Origin: Aureococcus anophagefferens
Taxonomy: Eukaryota > Sar > Pelagophyceae > Pelagomonadales > Pelagomonadaceae
Assembly (NCBI RefSeq): GCF_000186865.1
Contig: NW_008705564.1
Span: forward strand, 684,444 to 748,443
Reading direction: 5' to 3'
DNA: 64,000 nucleotides
Shown here: positions 1 through 8,432 of the stretch, one piece after another
Layout: the number at the start of each line of letters is the position of its first letter
Numbering within the stretch: position 1 is the first letter of the stretch
The notes under the pieces: model-generated
The model's input: only the letters and a program-made list of their open reading frames with translations
What the model was told of the DNA's origin: nothing
Databases searched by the model: none
Program-made: the position numbers and the translations under genes

Positions 1-1
1 C

Positions 2-322
2 GTGCCCGCGGGGAAGGTTCTCCCGGCGCTGTCGCCGGCGAACTGGCGGTCCCTGGCGCGGTTGCCGCTCGGCGCGTGGTGCCGGCCCCTGGGCTGGGAG
101 CCCGCGTCCCACTGGGGCGTCGTCGAGGCGTGCCGCGAGGCCGCCGACGGCCGCGCGACCTACGCCGTCCGCATGGACGACGTCCGCCGGCCGATCGACG
201 TCGACGACGACGCGCTCGAGCCCGTCGTCCTCGTCCGCGGCGACCCGCGGCGCGGCGAGCACTGGCAGCGCGCCTACGCCGCGTCCGCGCTCTCGCCCCT
301 GCCCCGCGGCGCGGCGTCCTAA
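2..322 (+). CDS. C-terminal fragment of an unrecognised protein (5' partial)
   Basis: The reading frame is open from the left edge to a TAA at 320-322 and encodes about 106 residues. There is no ATG near its beginning, so this is the end of a gene that starts outside the window. The fragment is rich in Trp, Arg and Asp (for example LGWEPASHWGVV and RGEHWQRAYAA) with an acidic DVDDDALEP stretch. I do not recognise a family. The next gene begins 66 bp downstream on the same strand. Another frame is open across the same bases, but its product here is an Arg/Pro low-complexity shadow typical of GC-rich DNA, so I prefer this frame. Moderate confidence. Confidence 0.5.
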   Translation: MPAGKVLPALSPANWRSLARLPLGAWCRPLGWEPASHWGVVEACREAADGRATYAVRMDDVRRPIDVDDDALEPVVLVRGDPRRGEHWQRAYAASALSPLPRGAAS

Positions 323-387
323 CCTTAACTCGCTACTCGGTGGACCCGATCCCTCCGATTGTTGACTTCACCTTGACGCCTACCCTG

Positions 388-1929
388 ATGCGCCGAGCGC
401 TCCGACGACCCTCCGCTGGCCGCGTCGCGCGGCGCTGGTCGCCACCCATGCCGGAGGCGTCGCCGGCCTGGGAGCCGCTGCGCATCGGCTCGTCTCAGAT
501 CGGGGCCTGCGTCGGCGTCCACCCCTACGCCGAGCTCGACGAGCTCTTCGACGGGTTGATCTACCAGGGCGCCGCCGGCCGCGCGCTGCTCGCGCGCGAC
601 GCCGCGGCCGTCGGCGCGGTCGTCGAGACCAAGGACGAGGAGGCGACCCGCATCCTCGCCGGCGCGTCCGCGGCGACGCGGCGCGCGTTCCGCGCGGCCG
701 AGCGCGCCGCGACCGTCGACGCGGCGACGACGGGCGCGGTCGCGGCCGCGCGCGCGGCCGCGGGCCGCGCCGTCGCCGCCGCCGTCGCGCAGCACGAGGT
801 GAGCGCCGCGGAGGGCGCCGCGCTCGCGAGCTACGCGCGCCACGGCGCGCACACGGCCTTTGGCCGCCGCCAGGAGGGCGACGCGATCGCCGCGTACGAG
901 CGCGCGACGGGCAACGCGGTCCGCGACGGCAACAACGTGCGCCACGAGCTCCGCTTCGACGCGTCCGGCGCCTGGACGGCCGCGAAGCGCCGCGAGCGGT
1001 CGCGGTCGCGCGTCGCCCGGGCCGTGCGGGACTTTTCCGAGTCGGACGACGCGGCGCGCGAGATGCCTCCGTGGCCCGCCGCGGACCGGCGCGCCGCGCA
1101 CGCGCTCGCGGACGAGTTGGGCCTCGGCCACGCGTCGTCGGGCGCGGGCGCGGACCGGCGCGTCGTGCTCACGAAGCCGCCGACGGGCTGGCACTACCTG
1201 GACTCGGAGCGCGAGCCCCGGGGGCCCTTCGGCGACGACGCGATGCGCGCCTGGATGAAAGCGGGCTGGTTCGGCGACGACGTGCTCGTGGCGCGCTCGG
1301 GCCGATGCTGCGCGTGCGTCTCCGCGGTCTACCGGCGCCTCGGCGACGTCCGCCGCGGCTGCGGCGACGCGCGGTGCCGGGCCGCGGCGCTGGCCCGTCC
1401 GCCGGTCCCCGCGTGCCTCGCGGTCTACGACGGCGCCTCGTCCGACTCGTCCGACGGCGACTCCGACGACGACCTCCCCGCGGGCGCCGCGGGCGAGCTC
1501 TTCCGCGTCGTCGGCTACGTCGACGGTTTGTCCGACGAGGTCGACGTCGACGACTGGACCGCGCGGCCCATCGTCGTCGAGATCAAGAACCGCATGGCGT
1601 CGACGCGGACGCCGGACCTCTACGACCAGCTCCAGATCGTCGCCTACTGCATCATGACGGGCTGCGCCGCGGGCCACCTCGTCCAGCGCGTCCGGAACGC
1701 GGACGACGCGCCCGTCCGCGTGGACCGCGTCGCGCTCGCGGACCACGAGAGGGACTGGCGCGCCGTCGTCGTGCCGCGGCTCGTCGCGCTCGCCGAGGCC
1801 GTCCTCGCGCTCCGGCGCGACGCGCCGCGGCGCCGCGCGTGGCTGTTGAGCTCGCCCCGGGACCGGTGGGCGACCGCGGCCGCGCTCTGCGACTGGCTCC
1901 CCCTGCCGCCCCCGGAGGCCCCGGGGTAA
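388..1929 (+). CDS. YqaJ/lambda-exonuclease-fold PD-(D/E)XK nuclease with an inserted GYF-like domain
   Basis: Predicted 513 residues. The N-terminal motif GSSQIGACVGVHPY (residues 34-47) and RQEGDAIAAYERATG (about 160-174) match the start and the conserved E/YE..TG helix of YqaJ-type exonucleases. The catalytic core follows at about 376-404 as VGYVDGLSD then IVVEIKNR, giving the D...ExK triad. Between these halves, at about 267-305, lies a GYF-like module (GWHYLD, RGPF, MRAWMKAGWF), a proline-rich-peptide binding fold, followed by a Cys cluster (CCAC...CGDARC) that might bind metal. Such enzymes process DNA ends in phage recombination; the role here is unknown. The ATG at 388 gives an Arg-rich leader that could target an organelle; the ATG at 448 is the alternative. 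The open frame runs further upstream, but that part is low-complexity. Confidence 0.75.
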   Translation: MRRALRRPSAGRVARRWSPPMPEASPAWEPLRIGSSQIGACVGVHPYAELDELFDGLIYQGAAGRALLARDAAAVGAVVETKDEEATRILAGASAATRRAFRAAERAATVDAATTGAVAAARAAAGRAVAAAVAQHEVSAAEGAALASYARHGAHTAFGRRQEGDAIAAYERATGNAVRDGNNVRHELRFDASGAWTAAKRRERSRSRVARAVRDFSESDDAAREMPPWPAADRRAAHALADELGLGHASSGAGADRRVVLTKPPTGWHYLDSEREPRGPFGDDAMRAWMKAGWFGDDVLVARSGRCCACVSAVYRRLGDVRRGCGDARCRAAALARPPVPACLAVYDGASSDSSDGDSDDDLPAGAAGELFRVVGYVDGLSDEVDVDDWTARPIVVEIKNRMASTRTPDLYDQLQIVAYCIMTGCAAGHLVQRVRNADDAPVRVDRVALADHERDWRAVVVPRLVALAEAVLALRRDAPRRRAWLLSSPRDRWATAAALCDWLPLPPPEAPG

Positions 1930-2134
1930 CTTCGGGTTTTTGGTGGAGCGTGTGGGGCCCTCGCGGCGGCGCATACACGTACCAGCGGCGCGACGAGGAC
2001 GGCGTGTCCAGGGCGAATTCGGAAGCTCGGCCGCGGGAGAGACGTCGATCACACAAAGACTAATTTATACAGATTTTCGATATGGGCGGGTCCGGGGCAA
2101 CGCGGACCGCGCCGGGGTCCGTTCGGTTCTTCGG

Positions 2135-2728
2135 TCACAGCTCCTCGAGCTTGAAGATGGTCTGGGACCAGGCGTCCGTCACGGGGGACACCTTGAGGGT
2201 CGCCGCCACGGGGGACGTGACGGAGACGGGGCTCGAGACCTTGGGCGGCGGCGCGGGAGCCTCGGGGGTCCGGGGCGGCGGCGCGGGAGCCTCGGGCGCC
2301 GGCCGCGGCCCCGCGTACCACGTCGAGTCCATGCCCCCGAGGTCGTTCGCGCCCCAGTCGATGTCCTCGCCGTCGTCCGCCGACGCGAGGACCACGCGCC
2401 CCTCGTCCTTGGAGTCGGACCGCGTCCGTCGGAGCTCGAGCGTATCCGAAGAACCGTTCGGCTCGGCGCGCCGGAGGCACCAAGTCCAGATGATTTGGTC
2501 CTTCTCTTCACGGCTGAGGAGCTCCATGTTCGGGAGCCGGGGGGTCGTCGCTAATCGGGGTGGGCTCGGCGGCCCGGCGATTTGAACGCGGACGAGGCCA
2601 CGAAAGCTCTGCGGCGCATCTTCGGGAATGTCCTCGGGGACGAAGCCCGTCTGGCTCGTCCGGTAGAGGTACTCGTCGAGGGCGCCGGCGGGCGTGCCCT
2701 GGGCGTGGGTGGCGCCGCATGAGCCCAT
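2135..2728 (-). CDS. Small putative N-myristoylated protein of unknown function
   Basis: Predicted 197 residues. The N-terminus MGSCGATHAQ has Gly2 plus a nearby Cys, the pattern for N-myristoylation and possible palmitoylation, so the protein may sit on a membrane. The middle section (SREEKDQIIWTWCLRRAE) looks folded. It is followed by an acidic stretch with WYAGP and by two copies of a PEAPAPPP element in a proline-rich linker. No known domain is recognised. It is transcribed toward the nuclease gene, and the two stops are about 205 bp apart. The ATG chosen is the only one that gives the acylation motif. Confidence 0.6.
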   Translation of the reverse strand: MGSCGATHAQGTPAGALDEYLYRTSQTGFVPEDIPEDAPQSFRGLVRVQIAGPPSPPRLATTPRLPNMELLSREEKDQIIWTWCLRRAEPNGSSDTLELRRTRSDSKDEGRVVLASADDGEDIDWGANDLGGMDSTWYAGPRPAPEAPAPPPRTPEAPAPPPKVSSPVSVTSPVAATLKVSPVTDAWSQTIFKLEEL

Positions 2729-3538
2729 TTTCTACGTCGCCTTCAGCAGTAGATGTCAGAGAGACGAACGCAGGAGAGCCCATCCCACTTTGTGAAATTG
2801 CTGCCTGTTCCAAGAGCCGCCCGGGATAAATCCCGCGGTACCTCATGCCGGATTCTTCGATCGCGGGCCCGGCACCCACCCACCCACCTCCTGGCCAATC
2901 AGGGACCTCCGTTTCGTTAGTTGCCTTCAAGTTGCCGCTCGCCGAATCGCCACAACGCGCGCGCGATTCCGCGCGCGCGCTCTCTCGTGTCGCGGAGCTG
3001 CGCGGTCCAATCTCCGCTTTGCGATGAGAACGGGCACCCGCGCCGCTCGACTCGCCGCGGCGAGAAGCGGCGCTTGCCCAGAGACGACGATNGCGGCGTG
3101 AAGACACGTCGCCGAGGCGCCGCGCGACCGTCAGCCGCGGCACTGCGGGTCATGACCGCGCGCGCGCGCGCGCGTTACAAGTACCCATCAGTACACTGTA
3201 GATTTCCAAATCAGGCCTCCGGACCCACCCACCCACCTCGCCATGAGGTTCGAATCTTTTGTCCGTGGGTGGCTCGTGCCTGTTCAACAACATCGGGTCA
3301 GTCAAGAAGAGTGAAGACAACAGAATGGCGAGCGGCACAGAGAGGCCCACGGCAGTCCTGCGTCCCAGCCGTCCTGCCTAACATCCTGCCTCAGTCCCTT
3401 CCCGTCCTCTCGGCCGAATCCCGCCGGTGTCCCGCAGGTCGCAGGTCGCGAAAATCCGCGCGTCCCGCGGGTCGCGCCGGGTCGCGGAGGTCGCCGCGGT
3501 GGGACCCCTCGCACAATCCGATTTACGTGTTAGTTTAC
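2729..3538. other. Non-coding stretch with short repeats and one ambiguous base
   Basis: No convincing gene is seen in about 800 bp. It contains a single unresolved base at 3092, a (GC)n dinucleotide run at about 3160-3175, and two short CACCCACCCACCT tracts near 2875 and 3223. From 3353 to 3500 there is a run of imperfect CGTCC/CCTGCC repeats that ends just before the 3' end of the next gene. A GGTTCGAATC box near 3247 resembles a tRNA T-loop but cannot form the stem. Confidence 0.5.
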
Positions 3539-4515
3539 CTAAAAGCCGAGGTCGACGTCGCCGAGCGACTCCGGCGAGCCTTCGAGGGCGACGCCCCCCG
3601 CGTCCTTGGGGAGGAACGTGCCGTCGGGCGCGTCCGGGAGCGCGACCGCGCCGGGCTCCGGCGCGCGGTCGAGGCGCGCGACGTCGAGCTGCCACTCCCA
3701 CGCGACGCGCGCCTTCTCGCGGCTGAGCTCGTCGACGCGCCGCTCCAGCGCCGGGTTCCCCGCGCGCGCTGGGCCTTGACCCAGGTCGGCTTGAGGACCG
3801 CGAAGATGAACGCGTTGCCCGCCGCGGCGGACGCGGCCCAGGCGAGGAGCGGCGCGAGGTAGTGGTCCAGGGCGTTCGCGCCCGCGGCCCGCCCGACGGC
3901 GACGCTGAGGCCCGCGTTCGTGCACACGTACAACACCTGGAAGCCGACGTTCCGCGAGAAGATGAGCGACAGGCACACGCCGTGGCAGAGGACGACGACG
4001 TAGTTGAGCGGGTGGTGCAGGTACGACGCGACGCGCGCGACCTCGGCCTCGCGCTCGGCGTCGTCGAGCGTCGCGTTGCGGATCAAGCGGAGGCTGTGGT
4101 TCGTGAGCAGGTAGGCGTAGAGCGCGTAGTGCGCGCGCGCGAGGCAGTACGCGCGCGTAACCGGCGACGCGGTCGCGGCGGCCGTCGACGCGGCGACGAA
4201 AAAGGCGGTCCAGGCCGCGCCCGAGACGTGGGAGCCGACGCCCGACGTGACGTAAAGAGAGCTCTCGAAGAGCCGCAGGGCGACGAGGAGCAGCCAGTAG
4301 AAGAGCGCGACGCGCCTCCGGAGCAGGCGCTCGAACCGCCGCTCGTCGTCCGCCGCGAGCCGGAACTCGCAGCACCGCTCGAGATCGTCCCCGCGGTGCG
4401 ACGCGTCCGCGATTGCCGCGGACTCGTCGTCCTCGGACGGCGCGTCGCCGCTCGAGGCTTTGAGCTTCGCGCCGAAGACGCGCCGCACCTGGGCCTGGAG
4501 CTTCTGGGCGAGCAT
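3539..4515 (-). CDS. Six-TM membrane protein, cluster paralog 1 (frameshifted)
   Basis: First of three related minus-strand genes (with 5591-6619 and 8433-9471). All share a Cys-Cys segment, ERRFERLLRRR, about six hydrophobic helices, then a short coiled coil ending in WEWQLDV.RL and a conserved tail of the form L.GSP.SLGD(V/L)DL. Here the frame from the ATG at 4515 runs through the helices to AQRARG. It must then shift by one base at the CCCC run 3758-3761 to continue as NPALERRVDELSREK and on to GSPESLGDVDLGF. The paralogs have no break there, so either the assembly lost a base or the gene is broken. The start is uncertain: an in-frame ATG also lies at 4641. The family is unknown to me; a membrane location is inferred. 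Confidence 0.6.
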
Positions 4516-4874
4516 GGCGATCGCTCCGACGGTCGTCGGCGCGGAGGAAACGAGACCTCTCAAGGGTTCGGACCGCGACGCCCGTCGCCGCGGGTGGCGT
4601 GTCACGCGATTCTTCTCCGTGGAGTTGCGCTTGATCAGCACGAGGGATTTTCACTTGCACAATATTGCATCGATCGAACTCGATCGAACTCGTTCACACC
4701 GTCTGCACTCGTTCACAGGCAGCCCGCCGGCTCGATTGGGCGCGTGAGTCACCTCATGCGCGCGCGAGAAAGAGAGCACATGCGAAGCCCGAGTAGGCCT
4801 CCAGGTGGGATCGTCGGGTGCGCTAACGGCGGGGTGGGTCGCCCGATGCGCGAGAGAGAGAGACTAGCATGTGA
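4516..4874. other. Upstream region of paralog 1
   Basis: No gene is seen. It holds a tandem ATCGAACTCG pair near 4672-4692 and two GATGCGCGAGAGAG-like tracts (around 4755 and 4845). It probably includes the promoter of the minus-strand gene that starts near 4515, and it ends at the target-site duplication of the transposable element that follows. Confidence 0.4.
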
Positions 4875-4882
4875 TTTACGCG

Positions 4883-5392
4883 CAGGGAGCACTTCGGTTA
4901 GGGTTAGACACCGAAAACCGTAAAAAACCGGCTTAAACGGTTACGGTAAGCCCCCCCGTCGACGCGGTGACGGTTCCGGTACGGTTACGGTTTTTGCACG
5001 GTTATTGGGGCTCTAGGACGGTTCCGGTTACGGTGAGGCCCCAGGGCAGCCCGGTGGAGGCCGGTGGAGGCCGGTGGGGCTCAAAATAGGCATATTTGTG
5101 GGATTTTCGTGATGGGACTGGGCTGAATAGCGTCCCCGCAACAAGAATCGGCGCTCTGAAGTCGCACAACGCCGTTGGGTAGGCGTGGAGGGCCTGAAAG
5201 CACCGTACCGCGCGACGGTTGCGAGCCGCTCCGGGACGGTTCCGGTTTCGGTAAGGCGCTGAAAGTCCCGGTTACGGTTGCGGTTCCGGTTCCGGTTTTC
5301 CACGGTTACGCCCCCAAATCCCCGGTGACGGTGACGGTGGTCTCGCGGCGGCCTCGACCGAACCGGAACCGAATTAACCGAAGTGCTCCCTG
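4883..5392. mobile_element. hAT-like MITE (non-autonomous DNA transposon), 510 bp, intact ends
   Basis: The two ends are perfect 18-bp inverted repeats beginning CAGGGAGCACTTCGGTTA (4883-4900 and, inverted, 5375-5392). They are flanked by an exact 8-bp duplication TTTACGCG (4875-4882 and 5393-5400). An 8-bp target site with CAGGG-type ends is the signature of the hAT superfamily. The interior codes for nothing. It carries many short CGGTTACGG/GGTTCCGG subterminal repeats in both orientations and a CCGGTGGAGG triplicate at 5050-5080. The perfect repeats and target duplication suggest a recent insertion. Assignment to hAT rests only on ends and target length. Confidence 0.88.
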
Positions 5393-5407
5393 TTTACGCG
5401 GCCCCAT

Positions 5408-5455
5408 CTAGAAGCCGAGGTCGACGCCCGGGAGCGGCGCTGGCGGGTCCGCGAG
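5408..5455 (-). pseudogene. Relic of a fourth paralog of the six-TM family (C-terminal tail only)
   Basis: On the minus strand the last 15 codons read LADPPAPLPGVDLGF followed by TAG. This aligns with the conserved tail of the neighbouring paralogs (L.GSP.SLGDVDLGF then stop in paralog 1). No recognisable upstream part remains before paralog 2. It ends 8 bp from the right target duplication of the MITE. The match is short, so this is a probable, not certain, relic. Confidence 0.4.
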
Positions 5456-5543
5456 TAAGCGGGCCCGGGCATGCCCGTCCAGCACAGGCTCAACAACAAC
5501 AACATATGATTTTAACGGCGAGGTCGAGGTCGACCTCGGGGTG

Positions 5544-5609
5544 TCGAGGCGGCGAGGTCACGGCGAGAAGTCGAGGTCGAGGCGGCGAGGTCACGGCGAG
5601 AAGTCGAGG
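5544..5609 (-). repeat. Two tandem copies of a 33-bp unit across the stop codon of paralog 2
   Basis: Positions 5544-5576 and 5577-5609 are identical 33-bp units. The upstream copy contains the final codons (DLDFSP) and stop of the gene at 5591-6619, so the duplication copied the end of the coding sequence into the 3' untranslated region. Confidence 0.85.
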
Positions 5610-6619
5610 TCGAGATCCCCGAGGGACGCGTTCGGCGAGCCCGCGAGGACGACGTCCCCCGGTCGTTTGGACCGGTCGCCGTCGTCGGGCGGGCTCGAGA
5701 TGTCCTCGTCGTCGTCCGGCGACCGCGGCGCGAGGCGCGAGACGTCGAGCTGCCACTCCCAGACGATGCGCTCCTTCTCGCGGCCGAGCTGCTCGACGCG
5801 CTTCTTCAGCGCCTCGTTCGCGCCGCGCTGCGCCCGGAGCCAGAGGGGCTTCAGCACGCCGTAGACGACGCCGTTCGCCGCCGCGATGGCGACGACCCAC
5901 GCGAACGCCGACGGCGCGACCTCGTCGAAATCCGCGCCCGCGGCGCGCGTCACCGCGAGGCTCATCGACAGGTGGAGCATGACGTAGAGGGCCTGGAAGG
6001 CGAGGCGCCCGTTGCACACAAAGGCCACGCAAAAACCCTGGAGCACGATGAGCACGTAGTAGATCGGGCTCCGGCGGATCGACGCGTACACGACGCGAAT
6101 TTCCACCTCTCGCGCGGCGTCGCTGAGCTCGTAGACGCGGAGGAAGCGCACAACGTGGGTCACGAGCGTGTAGGCGAGGGAGATGTGGTGCGCGCGCTCG
6201 AGGCACGCGGCCTGGAACTGCGGCGGCGCCGTCGCCGTCACGGACGAGAAGACGACGAACGCCGCGGTCCAGATCTGCGACGCCGCGGAATTGCCCAGGC
6301 CCGAGTTCACGATGTTGATGCTCTCGGCGAGGCGCGCGACGACGCAGAGCAGCCACCAGAAGGCGACGACGCGCCGCCGGAGCAGCCGCTCGAAGCGGCG
6401 CTCGTCGCCCGCGTCGGGCAACGTGAACGCGCAGCACGCGACGTCGTCGTCGTCGCGGCTCCGCGACACGGCGACGCGGTTCGACTCGCCGAAGGTCACG
6501 ACGTGGTCCTCGGGCACGGGCTCGGGCACGCCGCTCGAGAGCGAGGCGTTCGAGCCCTTGTAGCGCGGCAGGCGGGGCCGGAGGGGGCGCGCCGGGCGAG
6601 CGTCGGCCATCTCCCTCAT
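5591..6619 (-). CDS. Six-TM membrane protein, cluster paralog 2 (intact)
   Basis: Predicted 342 residues, the only uninterrupted member of the cluster. After a basic N-terminus (PRLPRYKGSN) and an acidic stretch it has CCAF and DERRFERLLRRR. About six hydrophobic segments follow, including FWWLLCVVARLAE, IWTAAFVVFSSV, YYVLIVLQGFCVAFVC and FAWVVAIAAANGVVYG. The C-terminal region has a short coiled coil (ALKKRVEQLGREKERI), then WEWQLDVSRL, an acidic-proline linker and the tail LAGSPNASLGDLDLDF. No enzyme motif is visible, so the function is unknown. The repeated tail motif may bind a partner; that is inference. Start at the first in-frame ATG; a second lies three codons on. Confidence 0.75.
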   Translation of the reverse strand: MREMADARPARPLRPRLPRYKGSNASLSSGVPEPVPEDHVVTFGESNRVAVSRSRDDDDVACCAFTLPDAGDERRFERLLRRRVVAFWWLLCVVARLAESINIVNSGLGNSAASQIWTAAFVVFSSVTATAPPQFQAACLERAHHISLAYTLVTHVVRFLRVYELSDAAREVEIRVVYASIRRSPIYYVLIVLQGFCVAFVCNGRLAFQALYVMLHLSMSLAVTRAAGADFDEVAPSAFAWVVAIAAANGVVYGVLKPLWLRAQRGANEALKKRVEQLGREKERIVWEWQLDVSRLAPRSPDDDEDISSPPDDGDRSKRPGDVVLAGSPNASLGDLDLDFSP

Positions 6620-6825
6620 GTCAAGTACTCAGGCACACGCGGTGCCCGTGTCGTCGCGACGACGCGACGGGCGGCAACAAGGCGTTGACGCTTTTGATGG
6701 CTCCCGTTTCGCCTCGATATGGACATCACGGGCTCAAGCTGGCTTCAACAGGGCTCCGGTCCGCGCCTTCTCAGGTCTCCTCGAGCGCCTTCCCCGCAGG
6801 CCTATGCTGCAAGCTTACAGAACTT

Positions 6826-8151
6826 TCACGCGAGATCCTTCCAGGGGCAGACGCGCGTCCCGCCCTCGTCGCGGTAGAAGTACGCGGTCCAGGCGAACTC
6901 CTGGGGGTGCTTCTTCGTGCTGCCATCCCCGGCCTGGAAGTCGTGCAGCTCCGCGCGCGGCGTGCCCAGGAAATCAAAAATGCGCCGGAGCTCGCCGTCC
7001 GCGTCGGCGACGAGCTCCTCGTAGACGACGTCGAGGCTCGGGAATCGGCGCTGCCGCAACCGGCCCTGCCAGGTCTTCTTGAGGTGGGCAATCCTCCGCG
7101 CCTTCGCCGCGACCTTCCTTATATGATGCTCGCTGAGGCAGTCCGCGTCGCCGTGGTTCAGGAACTCGCTCACGGCCGTGCGCCTCGCGTCCTTGCGCTC
7201 GAGGTGGACGACGCGGAGCTCGAGCTTGTTCGCGATCTCCGCGAAGTGGTCCCAGTCGCACATCTGGTTGTAGTGGACGACGAGCCCCCGCGCGGCCATG
7301 GCGTCGGCGCTCCGCCGCTTCAGCGGCTCGTCGAGGTCGCGGTAGAGCGCGCCGCGCGCGAATTTGTCCATCCCGAAGAACACGCGGAGGCCCTTTTCGA
7401 ACTTCGCGGGGTCCTTGGGCACCTCGTGCTCGTAGAAGGCCTCCTCGAAGGCGAAGACCTGCGGGTGCCGCCGCAGCTCCGCCATCATGAAGTGCGTGCC
7501 CGAGCGCTGCGTCGAGAGCACCTGCGGGCGTCGCGGGGTCCCCAAACGAGGCGACGTCGCCCGTCGGAAGGCGGCGCCAACGCGGGCTCTATCGGCACGT
7601 GCGAGCGGACACGGAAATGGCACGATGAATCGCGTCTGGTTGTCGACGGTCCAGGGCCCGAGCGACGGCTTGTCGCGGACCTTCGCGGGCTTCCACGGGC
7701 AGACGCGCGTCCCGCCCTCGTACCGGTAGAAGTAGTCGGTCCAGGCGAACTCCTGGGGGTGCATCTTCGTGCTGCCATCCCCGGCGTGGAAGTCGTGCAG
7801 CTCCGCGGGCGGCGTGCCCAGGAAATCAAAAATGCGCCGGAGCCCGCCGTCCGCGTCGGCGACGAGGTCCTCGTAGACGACGTCGAGGCTCGGGAATCGG
7901 CGCTGCCGCAGGCGGTCGCGCCAGGTCTTCTTGAGGTCGGAAATGCGCTGCGCGTGCGCCGTGACCTTCGATTTATCATACTCGTCGAGGCAGTCCGCGG
8001 TGCCTTTGTTCAGGAACTCGCTCACGGCCGTGCGTTTCGTGTCCGTTCGCCGGAGGTGGACGACGCGGAGTTTGAGCGTTTCCGCGATCCGCGCGAAGTT
8101 GTCCCAGTCCACGGCCTGGTTGTAATGGACGACGAGCCCCCGCGCGGCCAT
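6826..8151 (-). CDS. Tandemly duplicated sulfotransferase, first unit N-truncated
   Basis: Predicted 441 residues with two homologous units fused in frame. The second (about residues 210-441) has the PAPS 5'-phosphosulfate loop STQRSGTHFMM, the 3'-phosphate segment RVVHLERKDARRTAVSEF, and the C-terminal block DVVYEELVADADGELRRIF. The first unit starts after the equivalent of the loop: homology extends upstream only to RLYRGLDTPLK (about 8203) before an in-frame stop, so it lacks the 5'-loop and is probably inactive alone. The two units are also very similar as DNA (roughly 6840-7352 and 7690-8203), pointing to a recent duplication of about 850 bp. The family moves sulfate from PAPS to carbohydrates or small molecules; the substrate is unknown. 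The linker could hide an intron. Confidence 0.75.
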   Translation of the reverse strand: MAARGLVVHYNQAVDWDNFARIAETLKLRVVHLRRTDTKRTAVSEFLNKGTADCLDEYDKSKVTAHAQRISDLKKTWRDRLRQRRFPSLDVVYEDLVADADGGLRRIFDFLGTPPAELHDFHAGDGSTKMHPQEFAWTDYFYRYEGGTRVCPWKPAKVRDKPSLGPWTVDNQTRFIVPFPCPLARADRARVGAAFRRATSPRLGTPRRPQVLSTQRSGTHFMMAELRRHPQVFAFEEAFYEHEVPKDPAKFEKGLRVFFGMDKFARGALYRDLDEPLKRRSADAMAARGLVVHYNQMCDWDHFAEIANKLELRVVHLERKDARRTAVSEFLNHGDADCLSEHHIRKVAAKARRIAHLKKTWQGRLRQRRFPSLDVVYEELVADADGELRRIFDFLGTPRAELHDFQAGDGSTKKHPQEFAWTAYFYRDEGGTRVCPWKDLA

Positions 8152-8432
8152 CGCGTCGGCGCTCCGCTGCTTCAGCGGCGTGTCGAGGCCGCGGTAGAGC
8201 CGTGACCCGGTATCACGCGAGCCGAGATCGGATTCTTTGGAAGACGACCATGCGCTTCACCCGAGCCAGCTCGAGCTGTGTGATCTTGCGGGTGCGAAGA
8301 CTGTGCAGATAGTGCCTGAGCCTCGAGGCCCTCCCGCGAGCGCCTCGGCGACGTCGTCAAGACCGAGCGGTCCGAGGTCGAGCGGAAGAACGTGCTCACT
8401 CCCCAAACGACCCCCACAAGATCCTTAAAAAT

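Noticed and set aside
325..2052. Long minus-strand open frame of about 575 codons opposite the nuclease gene
   Set aside because: Arg/Asp/Val/Gly low-complexity product typical of the antisense of GC-rich coding DNA; the plus strand has clear nuclease and GYF motifs.
3240..3270. GGTTCGAATC box like a tRNA T-loop
   Set aside because: The five bases on either side do not pair, and no acceptor stem or D-arm is found at the right distance.
4896..4909. Two TTAGGG-like units resembling an interstitial telomere
   Set aside because: Only about two units, and they lie at the inner edge of the MITE's inverted repeat among other GGTTA-type subterminal repeats.
4920..5400. Tandem CGGTTACGG/GGTTCC repeats as a minisatellite or CRISPR-like array
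   Set aside because: The units are degenerate, occur in both orientations, have no regular spacers, and all lie between the inverted repeats of the MITE.
8230..8430. Possible extra minus-strand coding segment upstream of the sulfotransferase
   Set aside because: One frame gives about 40 plausible residues (GLDDVAEALAGGP) but ends in a stop, with no start or recognised motif.
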